Origin: Rubrimonas sp036735545
GTDB lineage: Bacteria > Pseudomonadota > Alphaproteobacteria > Rhodobacterales > Rhodobacteraceae
Length of the DNA: 64,000 nucleotides
Direction of reading: 5' to 3'
NCBI GenBank assembly: GCA_036735545.1
Contig: DAINOD010000006.1
Span: 1 to 64,000, forward strand
This document shows positions 17,050 to 25,064 of the stretch, piece by piece. The notes under the pieces were generated by a model. It searched no databases. It was not told where the DNA came from and was given only the letters and a program-made list of their open reading frames with translations. How positions within the stretch are numbered: the first letter of the stretch is position 1; every line of letters starts with the position of its first letter. The translations under genes and the position numbers were made by a program.

Positions 17050-19094
17050 GCCTGCGGCTCGGCTGCGACGTCGGCGGCACCTTCACGGATTTCGTGCTGC
17101 ACGACGCCGCGACCGGGGCGATCGAGACGCTGAAGCTGCCCACCGACCCGGCAGCGCCGGATCGGGCGGTGCTGGAGGGGCTCCGCCGGCTCGCCGCGGA
17201 CCGGCCCGGGCTGATCGCCGGGCTGGAGGCGCTGATCCACGGCACGACGCTGGTCATCAACGCCATCATAGAGCGCAAGGGCGCCGATGCTGCGCTGATG
17301 ACCACCGAGGGTTTCCGCGACGTGCTCGAGTTGCGCCGCGAGATCCGCTACGACATCTACGACGTCCGCCAGCGCTTCCCCGCCCCGCTGATCCCGCGTC
17401 CGCGCCGGGCCGAGGCGCGCGAGCGCGTGCTGGCCGACGGGACCGTGCGGACGCCGCTGGATGAAGACCACGCCCGCGCCGTGCTTGCAGAGCTGAAGGC
17501 CGCCGGCGCCGTTTCTGTCGCGGTGTGCCTGCTGCACAGCTACGCCAACCCCGACCACGAGCGCCGCCTCGGCGCCATTGCGGAGGATGTCGGCCTCGAC
17601 GTCTCGCTGTCGGTGGACGTGCTGCCCGAGATCGGCGAGTTCGAGCGCACCGCAACCACCGCCATCAACGCCTATGTCCGCCCCATGGTCGCGGCCTACC
17701 TCGCCGCGCTGGAGCGGGGGCTGGCCGCCACGGGCTACGCCAGACCGCTGTTCCTGATGCTGTCGGGGGGTGGGGTCGTCGGCGTGCGCGCCGCCCGCGC
17801 AGCGCCGGTGCGACTGGCCGAGAGCGGGCCCGTGGGCGGCGCGCTGGCGGCGCGCGCGCTGGGGGCCGCGGCGGGGGTGCGGGACGTGCTGGCCTTCGAC
17901 ATGGGCGGCACCACCGCCAAGGCCTGCCTGATCGAGGGCGGACGTCTGCCGGTGACGCGCGCCTACGAGGTGGACCGGGTGCACCGCTTCAAGCGCGGGT
18001 CCGGCACGCCGCTCGCGGCGCCCACCGTGGACCTCATCGAGATCGGCGCGGGCGGCGGCAGCCTCTGCGCCGTGGACGACCTGGGCGCGTTGCGCGTCGG
18101 GCCCGAAAGCGCCGGCGCCGATCCGGGGCCCGCCTGCTATGGCCGGGGCGGGACGCGGGCGACCGTGACCGACGCCAATCTCGTGCTGGGCTATCTCGAC
18201 CCCGCCGCCTTCCTGAACGGCGCCCTGCCGCTCGACCGCGCCGCGGCCGAGGTCGCGCTGCTGCGCGACGTGGGAGAGCCGCTCGGCCTCGACGCGCTGG
18301 GCGCGGCGGCGGCGGTCGTCGAGATCGTCAACGAGAACATGGCGCAGGCGGCGCGGATGCACGCCGCAGAACGCGGCGGCGACGTCGCCACGGCCGCCAT
18401 GGTCGCGTTCGGCGGCGGCGGGCCGCTGCACGGCGTCGATGTGGCGCGCAGGCTCGGCGTCGCCGAGGCGCTGGTCCCCGAGGCGGCGGGCGTGTTCTCG
18501 GCGCTGGGCTTTCTCACCGCGCCGCCGGCCTACGAGGTGGCGCGCAGCCGCCCCGTCCGCCTCGCCGAAGCCGATCCCGCGGCGCTTGCCGCGGCCTTCG
18601 CCGAACTGGCCGCGGAGGCGCGCGCCGTGCTGGCCGAAGCCGCGCCCGACGCCGCGCTCGTCGAGCGGCGCGTGCTGGAGATGCGCTATGTCGGGCAGGG
18701 CCACCAGCTGCGCGTCGAGGCGGGCGCGCTCGACCGCGACGCCCTGGCCGAGGCCTTCGCGGTCGCCTATCGGGCCGCCTATGGCTACGCCTACGACGAC
18801 CTCGAGCCCGAGATCGTCACGCTGCGGCTTCTGGCCGAAGCGGCGCTGCCGCCCGCGCCGATCGCGCAGGGCGGCGTCGCCGCCGCGGCCGCGCAGGCGC
18901 AGCGGCCGGCATGGTGCGCCCGCGCCCGCGCCATGGTCGTCCACGCCGTGACGCCCTTCTCCGCGCTGACCGGGCGCGTCGCCGGCCCGGCGCTGCTGGA
19001 GCAACCCGGCGCCACGGTGCTGATCCCAGCCGGCGCCGTCGCCGAGCGCGAGGCCGGCGGCTGGCTGCGCATCGTCACGGGAGCGGGCGCATGA
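17046..19094 (+). CDS. hyuA: Hydantoinase/oxoprolinase subunit A
   Basis: A 682-residue ATP-dependent amide-ring hydrolase subunit. It opens with LRLGCDVGGTFTDFVLHD, the hydantoinase A N-terminal nucleotide-binding fold, and continues with FDMGGTTAKACLIEGG and GAGGGSLCAVD in the main domain. It starts with GTG at 17046, overlapping the M20 stop; the frame is open upstream but only as a shadow. With HyuB it should hydrolyse an N-methylhydantoin, 5-oxoproline, lactam or related imide using ATP. The family also includes acetone and acetophenone carboxylases, but those need extra subunits not present here. Ring opening followed by exopeptidases is a plausible pathway. Confidence 0.92.
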   Translation: MSLRLGCDVGGTFTDFVLHDAATGAIETLKLPTDPAAPDRAVLEGLRRLAADRPGLIAGLEALIHGTTLVINAIIERKGADAALMTTEGFRDVLELRREIRYDIYDVRQRFPAPLIPRPRRAEARERVLADGTVRTPLDEDHARAVLAELKAAGAVSVAVCLLHSYANPDHERRLGAIAEDVGLDVSLSVDVLPEIGEFERTATTAINAYVRPMVAAYLAALERGLAATGYARPLFLMLSGGGVVGVRAARAAPVRLAESGPVGGALAARALGAAAGVRDVLAFDMGGTTAKACLIEGGRLPVTRAYEVDRVHRFKRGSGTPLAAPTVDLIEIGAGGGSLCAVDDLGALRVGPESAGADPGPACYGRGGTRATVTDANLVLGYLDPAAFLNGALPLDRAAAEVALLRDVGEPLGLDALGAAAAVVEIVNENMAQAARMHAAERGGDVATAAMVAFGGGGPLHGVDVARRLGVAEALVPEAAGVFSALGFLTAPPAYEVARSRPVRLAEADPAALAAAFAELAAEARAVLAEAAPDAALVERRVLEMRYVGQGHQLRVEAGALDRDALAEAFAVAYRAAYGYAYDDLEPEIVTLRLLAEAALPPAPIAQGGVAAAAAQAQRPAWCARARAMVVHAVTPFSALTGRVAGPALLEQPGATVLIPAGAVAEREAGGWLRIVTGAGA

Positions 19095-20824
19095 CGCTCG
19101 ATCCGGTGCGGCTGCAGGTGCTGGGCTCGCGGCTCGTGGCGGTCGCCGACGAGATCGCGGCGACGCTGGTCAAGACCGCGTTCTCGCTGGTCGTGCGCGA
19201 CAACCACGACTACGCCTGCGGCCTCTACGACGCGCGGGGGCGGATGCTGGCGCAGTCCACCCAGTGCACGCCGGGGCAGGCGGGCTCCACGCCCACCGTT
19301 CTGCGCGACATGCTGGCGGTCTACCCCGCCGAGGCGCTGGCGGACGGCGACGTGCTGATCTGCAACGATCCCTGGGTGGGGGCCGGCCACTGCCCCGACG
19401 TCTTCATCGCCACGCCGATCTTTCACCGCGGTCGGCTGGCCGGCTTCGCCTGCACCTGCGCGCATCATGTCGACATGGGCGGCAGGTTGGGCGGCACCGA
19501 CGCGCGCGAGGTGTTCGAGGAGGGGGTGATCATCCCCGTCTCGAAGCTGATCGAGGCGGGCCGGCCGAACGACGCGCTGTTCAGGCTGATCCGGCGCAAC
19601 GTGCGCACGCCCGACAAGGTGATGGGCGACCTGCGCGCCCAGATCGCCGCCAACCATGTCGGCGCCGCCGGCGTGCGGCGGATGATGGACGCTTTCGGCC
19701 TCGACGCGCTGGAGGACCTGTTCGACGCGGTCGCCGCCCGCTCCGAAGCAGCCCTGCGCGCCCGGCTGCGCGCCCTGCCGCAGGGCGTGGCGGAGCATGA
19801 CGTGGCCCACGAGATGACCGACGACGATGGCCGGCCGATCCGCATCCGCGTCCGGCTGGAGGTGGCCGACGGCGAAGCGCGGCTCGACTTCACCGGCACG
19901 TCGGCGCAGGTGCAAAAGCCGGTCAACGCGGTGCTGAACATCACGCGCGCCTATGCGGTGTTTCCCTTCATCGCCGCGCTGTGCCCGGAACTGCCCATGA
20001 ACGCCGGCGCCTTCCGCCCGGTGCGGCTGCATGTGCCCGAAGGCACGGTCCTGAACCCGACCTTTCCGGCGGCCGGCATGTATCGCAGCCTGCTGTCCTA
20101 TTTCACCGTCGAGGCGATCATGGGCGCCCTGCACAGGCTGGCGCCCGAGCGCGCCATGGCCCCGAGCGGCAGCTATCCGCTGTGGATCCACAAGTTCGCC
20201 GGCCGCGACGCGCAGGGGCGCCCCTTCGTCACCCACTACAACGCCCAGGGCGGGCAGGGGGCGTTCCACGATCTGGACGGCCACGCCGCAACCGTCTTTC
20301 CCGGCAACGTCGCCGGTTCGTCTGCGGAAGCCTTCGAACGGGAGGCGCCGCTTCTGGTGCTCCGCCGCGGGCTGCGGCCCGACAGCGGCGGGCCGGGGCG
20401 GATGCGCGGCGGGCTGGGGCAGGAAACCGTGCTGGAGGCGCTGGCGCCGATCCGCGCGGCGCTGAGCGGCGGCCGCTTCCACGGCGGCGCGCCCGGCCTC
20501 TCGGGCGGCGAACCCGGGAGCGCGGGCTCGATCCGGATCAACGATGGCGCGCCCTTCTCCCGGCCGGGACCCGCGACGCTGGCGCCGGGCGACCGGGTGA
20601 CGCTGAGCCAGCCCGGCGGCGGCGGCTTCGGCCCGCCTTCGGCCCGCGCGCCCGAGGCCGTCGCCCGCGACGTCGCCGCCGGCTATGTCTCGCCGGCCGC
20701 GGCGCGGCTCGCCTACGGCGTCGTCACCGACGGGGCGGGCCGGCTGGATGCGGCGGCGACCCGCCTGGCGCGCGCTGGATCCGCCGCGCAGGACACCGCC
20801 GAGCAGGGCGCCGCCGCGGAGTAG
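19091..20824 (+). CDS. hyuB: Hydantoinase/oxoprolinase subunit B
   Basis: A 577-residue partner of HyuA, overlapping it by ATGA at 19091. It has the hydantoinase B domain throughout: ADEIAATLVKTAFSLVVRDN, QSTQCTPGQAGS, ICNDPWVGAGHCPDV, CTCAHHVDMGG with candidate metal-binding histidines, and GAFRPVRLHVPEGTVLNPTFPA. The C terminus ends with the glycine-rich VTLSQPGGGGFGPP common to the family. It is the last gene of the five-gene operon, and convergent DUF1289 follows after 46 bases. Confidence 0.92.
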   Translation: MTLDPVRLQVLGSRLVAVADEIAATLVKTAFSLVVRDNHDYACGLYDARGRMLAQSTQCTPGQAGSTPTVLRDMLAVYPAEALADGDVLICNDPWVGAGHCPDVFIATPIFHRGRLAGFACTCAHHVDMGGRLGGTDAREVFEEGVIIPVSKLIEAGRPNDALFRLIRRNVRTPDKVMGDLRAQIAANHVGAAGVRRMMDAFGLDALEDLFDAVAARSEAALRARLRALPQGVAEHDVAHEMTDDDGRPIRIRVRLEVADGEARLDFTGTSAQVQKPVNAVLNITRAYAVFPFIAALCPELPMNAGAFRPVRLHVPEGTVLNPTFPAAGMYRSLLSYFTVEAIMGALHRLAPERAMAPSGSYPLWIHKFAGRDAQGRPFVTHYNAQGGQGAFHDLDGHAATVFPGNVAGSSAEAFEREAPLLVLRRGLRPDSGGPGRMRGGLGQETVLEALAPIRAALSGGRFHGGAPGLSGGEPGSAGSIRINDGAPFSRPGPATLAPGDRVTLSQPGGGGFGPPSARAPEAVARDVAAGYVSPAAARLAYGVVTDGAGRLDAAATRLARAGSAAQDTAEQGAAAE

Positions 20825-20870
20825 GCCGCGCGCCCTGCGCCACGGCGTCGTCTGGCGCCGCCCCGCCGCG

Positions 20871-21119
20871 TCACGAGCCGGCGTCGCCTGCGCGCCGACG
20901 GCGACGGCTGGGGCGGTTCTCCGGGTCGGTCAGGCGCGCCATGCGGGCGGGCAGGGCGGCCATGACCGCCGCCCGGTCTGCGTCGGACATGGCCGACCAG
21001 CCGCCGATCTCCTCCAGCGTCCGGCCGCAGCCGACGCAGAGGCGAGCGCCGGGATGGATCGCGCAGATCTTCACGCAGGGGCTGGCGATCTCGTCGCGCC
21101 GCCAGACAGCATCGGTCAT
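20871..21119 (-). CDS. DUF1289 protein
   Basis: An 82-residue protein with the DUF1289 cysteine pattern SPCVKICAI...LCVGCGRTLEEIGGW, which probably binds a metal, followed by a basic C terminus (RPSRRRRR). Its ATG at 21119 overlaps the ruvX stop (ATGA), so it is translationally coupled. The function of the family is not established. Confidence 0.85.
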   Translation of the reverse strand: MTDAVWRRDEIASPCVKICAIHPGARLCVGCGRTLEEIGGWSAMSDADRAAVMAALPARMARLTDPENRPSRRRRRAGDAGS

Positions 21120-21598
21120 GGGGTCTCCGTGGCGGCGTGGCGCAGCCGGTCGATGGCGCCCTGAAGGATATAGGCGGCGGCCATGCGGTCGACGACCTCC
21201 GCGCGCCGGGCCCGGCTCGCGTCCGCGTCGATCAGCGCGCGCTGCACGGCGACCGTGCTCAGCCGTTCGTCCCACAACGCCACCGGCAGGCCCGTCATGC
21301 GCGCGAGACCACGGGCGAAGGCGCGCGCCGCCTGCGCCGCCGGACCTTCGCTCCCGTCCATGTTGCGCGGCAGGCCGAGCACGAAGCCCCGCGCGTCGCG
21401 CCCGGCGGCGATGGCGGCGAGCCGCTCCGCGTCCCCGGTCAGCTTGCGCCGCGGCAGCGTCTCCAGCGGCGAGGCGAGGCTGCGGCGCGGGTCGCAGGCG
21501 GCGACGCCGATGGTCTTGGCGCCGAGATCCAGCCCGATCAGCGCGCCCGTGGGCGCCGCGCTCAGCATCTCCACCGGCCCCTCGAAGACCGCGCTCAC
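21116..21598 (-). CDS. ruvX: RuvX/YqgF Holliday-junction resolvase-like protein
   Basis: A 160-residue RNase H-fold protein. LIGLDLGAKTIGVAACDP gives the first catalytic Asp, FVLGLPRNMDGSEGP the conserved loop, LWDERLSTVAVQ the Glu, and AEVVDRMAAAYILQG the last Asp. YqgF family members act in 16S pre-rRNA 5-prime processing. The GTG at 21598 overlaps the ccmI stop (GTGA); ATG at 21568 would give 150 residues. I prefer GTG because of the coupling and because alphaproteobacterial homologues usually have a short N-terminal extension. Confidence 0.92.
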   Translation of the reverse strand: MSAVFEGPVEMLSAAPTGALIGLDLGAKTIGVAACDPRRSLASPLETLPRRKLTGDAERLAAIAAGRDARGFVLGLPRNMDGSEGPAAQAARAFARGLARMTGLPVALWDERLSTVAVQRALIDADASRARRAEVVDRMAAAYILQGAIDRLRHAATETP

Positions 21599-23112
21599 TC
21601 GATGCGCGCGCCGGCCACCAGCGCCCGCTCCTTGAGGAAGGCGACCGCGGCGGGGTCGCTGGCGTGCTGGGCGGCTCCGCGCTCGAAGGCCTCGGCGACG
21701 GCGTCGGTGTCGCGCAGCACGCCCAGCGTGTGGATCAGACGCGACCAGTCGTCGATCTCGCCGCCGTCCTCGTAGAGCCGCTCGCGCAGCCCCTCGACCA
21801 TGCCGCGGATCATCGCCATGCGGTCCTCGGGGGCGAGGTCCTGCGCCGCGGCGATGGCCGCCGCGTCGGGGCCGCGCATCTGCGACGGCGGCGGGGCGAC
21901 CTGGGCGATCGGGGGCAGGCCCAACTGGGGCGCGGCCTCCACGGGGGCGAGGCCGGGCCGGTCGTCGGCCAGCGCGGCCTCGAAGGCGGCGAGCTGTTCC
22001 GGCTCGGCGGCGAAGGCGGCGCGAGCGCGGGCCCTGGCGTCCTCGGCCTCCCTCTCCAGCCCGATCACGCGGTAGGAGCGGGCGAGTTGCGCCCACTGGC
22101 CGGGCTCGCCGCCCTGCGTCCTCAGCCGCTCGTCGAGGCCGCGCACCATGGCGATGATCTCGTCGCGTCCGCGCTGCGGCGGCGAGGCGGCGGCGACCGC
22201 GGGCGGCGGCTGGACCCCGCTTTCGGTGGACACGTCGAGGATGCGCTGGCGCGTCGCCTCGCGCCACGGGGCGTCGGGCGGGCTGTCGGCCAGCAGGCCG
22301 GCCCATACCTCGATGGCCGACTGCGGCCGCCCGGTCTGGGCGAAGGCCTCGCCCATGTAGAATCGCGCCACCGGCTCGCGACCGTCGCGGCGCAGCGCCT
22401 CGCCCAGCGCCTGCTCCGCCTCGGGGCTGACATAGCCGCGCGCGGCGAGGATCATCGATTCCGCCATGCCGGCGAACACCTGCGCCGGAACATCGCCCCC
22501 GGTCGCGCGCAACAGGCGGCGATAGGCGCGCCAGCTCTCGGCGAAGCGGCCGACCTGCGCGTAGGAGCGCGCGAGCAGGTAGATGCCCTGCCTGTCGGCG
22601 TCATTGCCTGCGACCCGCGCCTCGAGCTGCGCCACGAGGTCCGGCAGGTCGTCCATGCCCGGCGCTACGGTGGCGGGAACCGGCGGCAGCCGCGCCTCGA
22701 CCAGCTCCTGGCCGGGCCGGCTCTCGGCGCGGGTGGCGAAGGGCTGGTCGGGCAGGCCGGGCTCGCCCAGACGTTCGTAGAGCGCCCAACCTCCCAGCGG
22801 CGCGCCCAGCAGCACGGCGGCCGCCAGCGCGTAGGAGGCGGCCTTGGGCGCGGGCTGGTGGTCGGGCTGGCGCTCGCGCTCGGCGGCGGCGCCGAGCAGG
22901 CGGCGCGACACCTCGATGCGCGCCGAGCGCGCCTCCTCCGCCGTCACCACGCCGCGCTCCAGGTCGCGCTCCACCTCGGCGAGCTGGTCGCGGAACACCT
23001 GCTCGTCATGCGCCGCCCGCGGCCGCGACGAGCGGCGCCCCAGCGCCAGCGGGCGGGCGACGTAGGCCGCCGTCAGCAACGCCAGAAGCCCGGCCGCGAT
23101 CCAGAACAGCAT
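21595..23112 (-). CDS. ccmI: Cytochrome c maturation protein CcmI
   Basis: A 505-residue membrane protein that presents apocytochrome c to the haem ligation complex. Helix one is at residues 1-20 (LFWIAAGLLALLTAAYVA). A cytoplasmic loop of leucine-zipper character follows with FRDQLAEVERDLERGVVTAEEA, then helix two (about 92-112). A long periplasmic TPR part follows (LLARSYAQVGRFAESWRAYR, FYMGEAFAQTGRPQSAIEVWAGLL). The other ccm genes are not nearby. The ccmI-ruvX-DUF1289 order is common in Rhodobacterales. Confidence 0.92.
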   Translation of the reverse strand: MLFWIAAGLLALLTAAYVARPLALGRRSSRPRAAHDEQVFRDQLAEVERDLERGVVTAEEARSARIEVSRRLLGAAAERERQPDHQPAPKAASYALAAAVLLGAPLGGWALYERLGEPGLPDQPFATRAESRPGQELVEARLPPVPATVAPGMDDLPDLVAQLEARVAGNDADRQGIYLLARSYAQVGRFAESWRAYRRLLRATGGDVPAQVFAGMAESMILAARGYVSPEAEQALGEALRRDGREPVARFYMGEAFAQTGRPQSAIEVWAGLLADSPPDAPWREATRQRILDVSTESGVQPPPAVAAASPPQRGRDEIIAMVRGLDERLRTQGGEPGQWAQLARSYRVIGLEREAEDARARARAAFAAEPEQLAAFEAALADDRPGLAPVEAAPQLGLPPIAQVAPPPSQMRGPDAAAIAAAQDLAPEDRMAMIRGMVEGLRERLYEDGGEIDDWSRLIHTLGVLRDTDAVAEAFERGAAQHASDPAAVAFLKERALVAGARIE

Positions 23113-23221
23113 CGATTTCTCCCGTCACCTCTTTCGGGAAACTAGGCCCCGTCGGCGCCCCCCGCAATGCGGCCGTCTGCGCCGCGACGTCGCGAAAGCC
23201 TCGCAGGCCGGCGCAAGCGGC

Positions 23222-23250
23222 GCGACAGACCCGGCCCGGGGGGCTAGGCT
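23222..23250 (+). promoter_or_regulatory. Putative promoter of the sarcosine oxidase beta-like gene
   Basis: GCGACA, 17 bases, TAGGCT, ending 22 bases before the ATG at 23273. The -10 fits TANNNT and the -35 keeps GACA. TAGGCT also occurs 38 bases before the ATG at 41912 and 22 bases before the one at 40305, though without a good -35. Confidence 0.4.
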
Positions 23251-23272
23251 TGCGGGAACAACGGAGCCGTCG

Positions 23273-24514
23273 ATGCAGCGCTATTCCGCCTTCGCCCTCG
23301 CCCGCCGCGCCGCGACCCACCACCGGGGCTGGGAGCGCGCGTGGCCCGCGCCGGCGCTGAAGGATCGCTACGACGTGATCGTGGTCGGCGGCGGCGGGCA
23401 CGGGCTGGCGACCGCCTACTATCTGGCGAAGAACCACGGGCTGCGCGACGTCGCCGTGCTGGAGAAGGGCTGGCTCGGCGGCGGCAACACCGGGCGCAAC
23501 ACGACCATCATCCGCTCCAACTACCTCCAGCCGGAATCGGCCGCGATCTACGAACTCAGCCGCACGCTCTACGAGGGGTTGAGCCAGGACCTGAACTTCA
23601 ACGTCATGTTCAGCCCCCGCGGCGTGCTGACCCTGTGCCTGACCGAGCACGAGGTGCGCGCGCTGTCGCGCACGCAGCACGCCAACCGGCTGGCCGGGAT
23701 CGCCACCGAGATGCTGACGCCGGCGCAGATCGCCAAACTCTGTCCGATCCTGAAGCTGGACGGGCGCTTCCCGGTGCTGGGCGGGCTGTGGCAGGCCGAC
23801 GGGGGCACGGCCCGCCACGACGCTGTGGCGTGGGGCTATGCGCGCGCGGCCTCGGCGCTGGGGGTGGACGTGATCCAGAACTGCGCCGTGGAGGGGATCG
23901 ACGTCTCCAACGGCCGCGTCATGGGCGTGCGGACGTCGCAGGGCGCCGCGCGCTGCGACAAGCTGGCGCTGGTCGTCGCCGGTCATTCCTCGGTGCTCGC
24001 CGGGATGGCGGGCTTCCGCCTGCCGATCGAAAGCGTCGCGCTCCAGGCGCTGGTCAGCGAGCCGGTGAAGCCGATGCTCGACATCGTGGTGATGGCCAAC
24101 GCGGTCCATGGCTACGTCAGCCAGTCCGACAAGGGCGAACTGGTGATCGGCGGCGGCACCGACGTCTACAACAGCTACAGCCAGCGCGGCGGCTTCCAGC
24201 ACATCGAGGAGACGGTGCGCGCGCTGGTGGAGCTGTTCCCGGTGATCGGGCGCATGACGATGCTGCGCCAGTGGGGCGGGATCGTCGACATGACCGGCGA
24301 CCGCTCGCCGATCCTGTCCAGGACGCCGGTGGAGGGGGTCTACCTGAACTGCGGCTGGGGCACCGGCGGCTTCAAGGCGATCCCGGGCTCGGGCTGGGCC
24401 ATGGCCGGACTGATCGCGCGCGGCGAGGACCCGGTGGCGGGGCCTTTCTCGCTGGAGCGTTTCCGCGAGGGGCGCATGATCGACGAGAGCGTCGCCGCAG
24501 CTGTCGCGCATTGA
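23273..24514 (+). CDS. soxB: Sarcosine oxidase beta subunit-like FAD oxidoreductase
   Basis: A 413-residue DAO-fold flavoenzyme. N-terminal MQRYSAFALARRAATHHRGWERAWP is typical of heterotetrameric sarcosine oxidase beta, followed by the dinucleotide motif VIVVGGGGHGLATAYYLAKN (about 36-55). The C-terminal flavin region is NCGWGTGGFKAIPGSGWAMA. In the usual complex SoxB oxidatively demethylates sarcosine and works with SoxA, SoxD and SoxG, none of which is adjacent here. It may be a stray operon start, or a relative acting on another N-methyl amino acid. Confidence 0.9.
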   Translation: MQRYSAFALARRAATHHRGWERAWPAPALKDRYDVIVVGGGGHGLATAYYLAKNHGLRDVAVLEKGWLGGGNTGRNTTIIRSNYLQPESAAIYELSRTLYEGLSQDLNFNVMFSPRGVLTLCLTEHEVRALSRTQHANRLAGIATEMLTPAQIAKLCPILKLDGRFPVLGGLWQADGGTARHDAVAWGYARAASALGVDVIQNCAVEGIDVSNGRVMGVRTSQGAARCDKLALVVAGHSSVLAGMAGFRLPIESVALQALVSEPVKPMLDIVVMANAVHGYVSQSDKGELVIGGGTDVYNSYSQRGGFQHIEETVRALVELFPVIGRMTMLRQWGGIVDMTGDRSPILSRTPVEGVYLNCGWGTGGFKAIPGSGWAMAGLIARGEDPVAGPFSLERFREGRMIDESVAAAVAH

Positions 24515-24605
24515 CGCCTCGTTCACGTTTCGGCAACCGGGCCCGCCGCACACCCGCGGTGTCCGGCGCCTACTGGCCGGTCGCGTGTGCCGCAGGAGTG
24601 TTCCC

Positions 24606-25064
24606 GTGTCCCGCTTACTCGTCTTTCTCGCCATGGTGGCGGCCATCATCGTCGCCGTGGCGCCGGCCCGCGCGGCGGAGCCCGTGCTGCGCATCGGCGG
24701 CGCTGCGGAATTCACGCGCGAGGCGCTCGCCGCCTTGCCCCAACACAGTATTTCCCAGACGACCGACTATACCGACGGCATCGTCACCTTCACCGGGCCG
24801 CTTGCGCGCGACGTCGTGACGCCGCCGCCCGGCGCGACCGTCGCCGTGATGACCGCGATCAACGACTACAGCGTGGACGTGCCGCTGGAGGACTTCCAGA
24901 ATTTCGACGTGATCCTCGCGCTCGAGATGGACGGCAAGCCGCTGACGCGTCGCGACAAGGGGCCGGTCTGGGTGATGTATCCGCTGGCCGACGTCGATGC
25001 CGCTCTGCGCCAGCACGTGGACACCCGCCTGATCTGGCAGCTCCGCGAAATCTCCTTCAGGTGA
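24606..25064 (+). CDS. Periplasmic molybdopterin-oxidoreductase-fold protein (COG3915-like)
   Basis: A 152-residue exported protein with a signal peptide (LLVFLAMVAAIIVAVAPARAAE). It resembles the small sulfite-oxidase-fold proteins annotated as molybdopterin-dependent oxidoreductases (LRIGGAAEFTREALAALPQ, FTGPLARDV, INDYSVDVPLEDF, DKGPVWVMYPL). No conserved cysteine to ligate molybdenum is visible, so it is more likely a sensor or binding protein. Start GTG 24606 is seven bases after AGGAG. Its stop overlaps the start of the kinase gene (GTGA). The pairing suggests that the exported domain reports to the kinase. Confidence 0.75.
   Translation: MSRLLVFLAMVAAIIVAVAPARAAEPVLRIGGAAEFTREALAALPQHSISQTTDYTDGIVTFTGPLARDVVTPPPGATVAVMTAINDYSVDVPLEDFQNFDVILALEMDGKPLTRRDKGPVWVMYPLADVDAALRQHVDTRLIWQLREISFR

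Noticed and set aside
20825..20870. Intrinsic terminator between hyuB and the convergent DUF1289 gene
   Set aside because: Only short GC hairpins are possible and there is no T tract on either strand.
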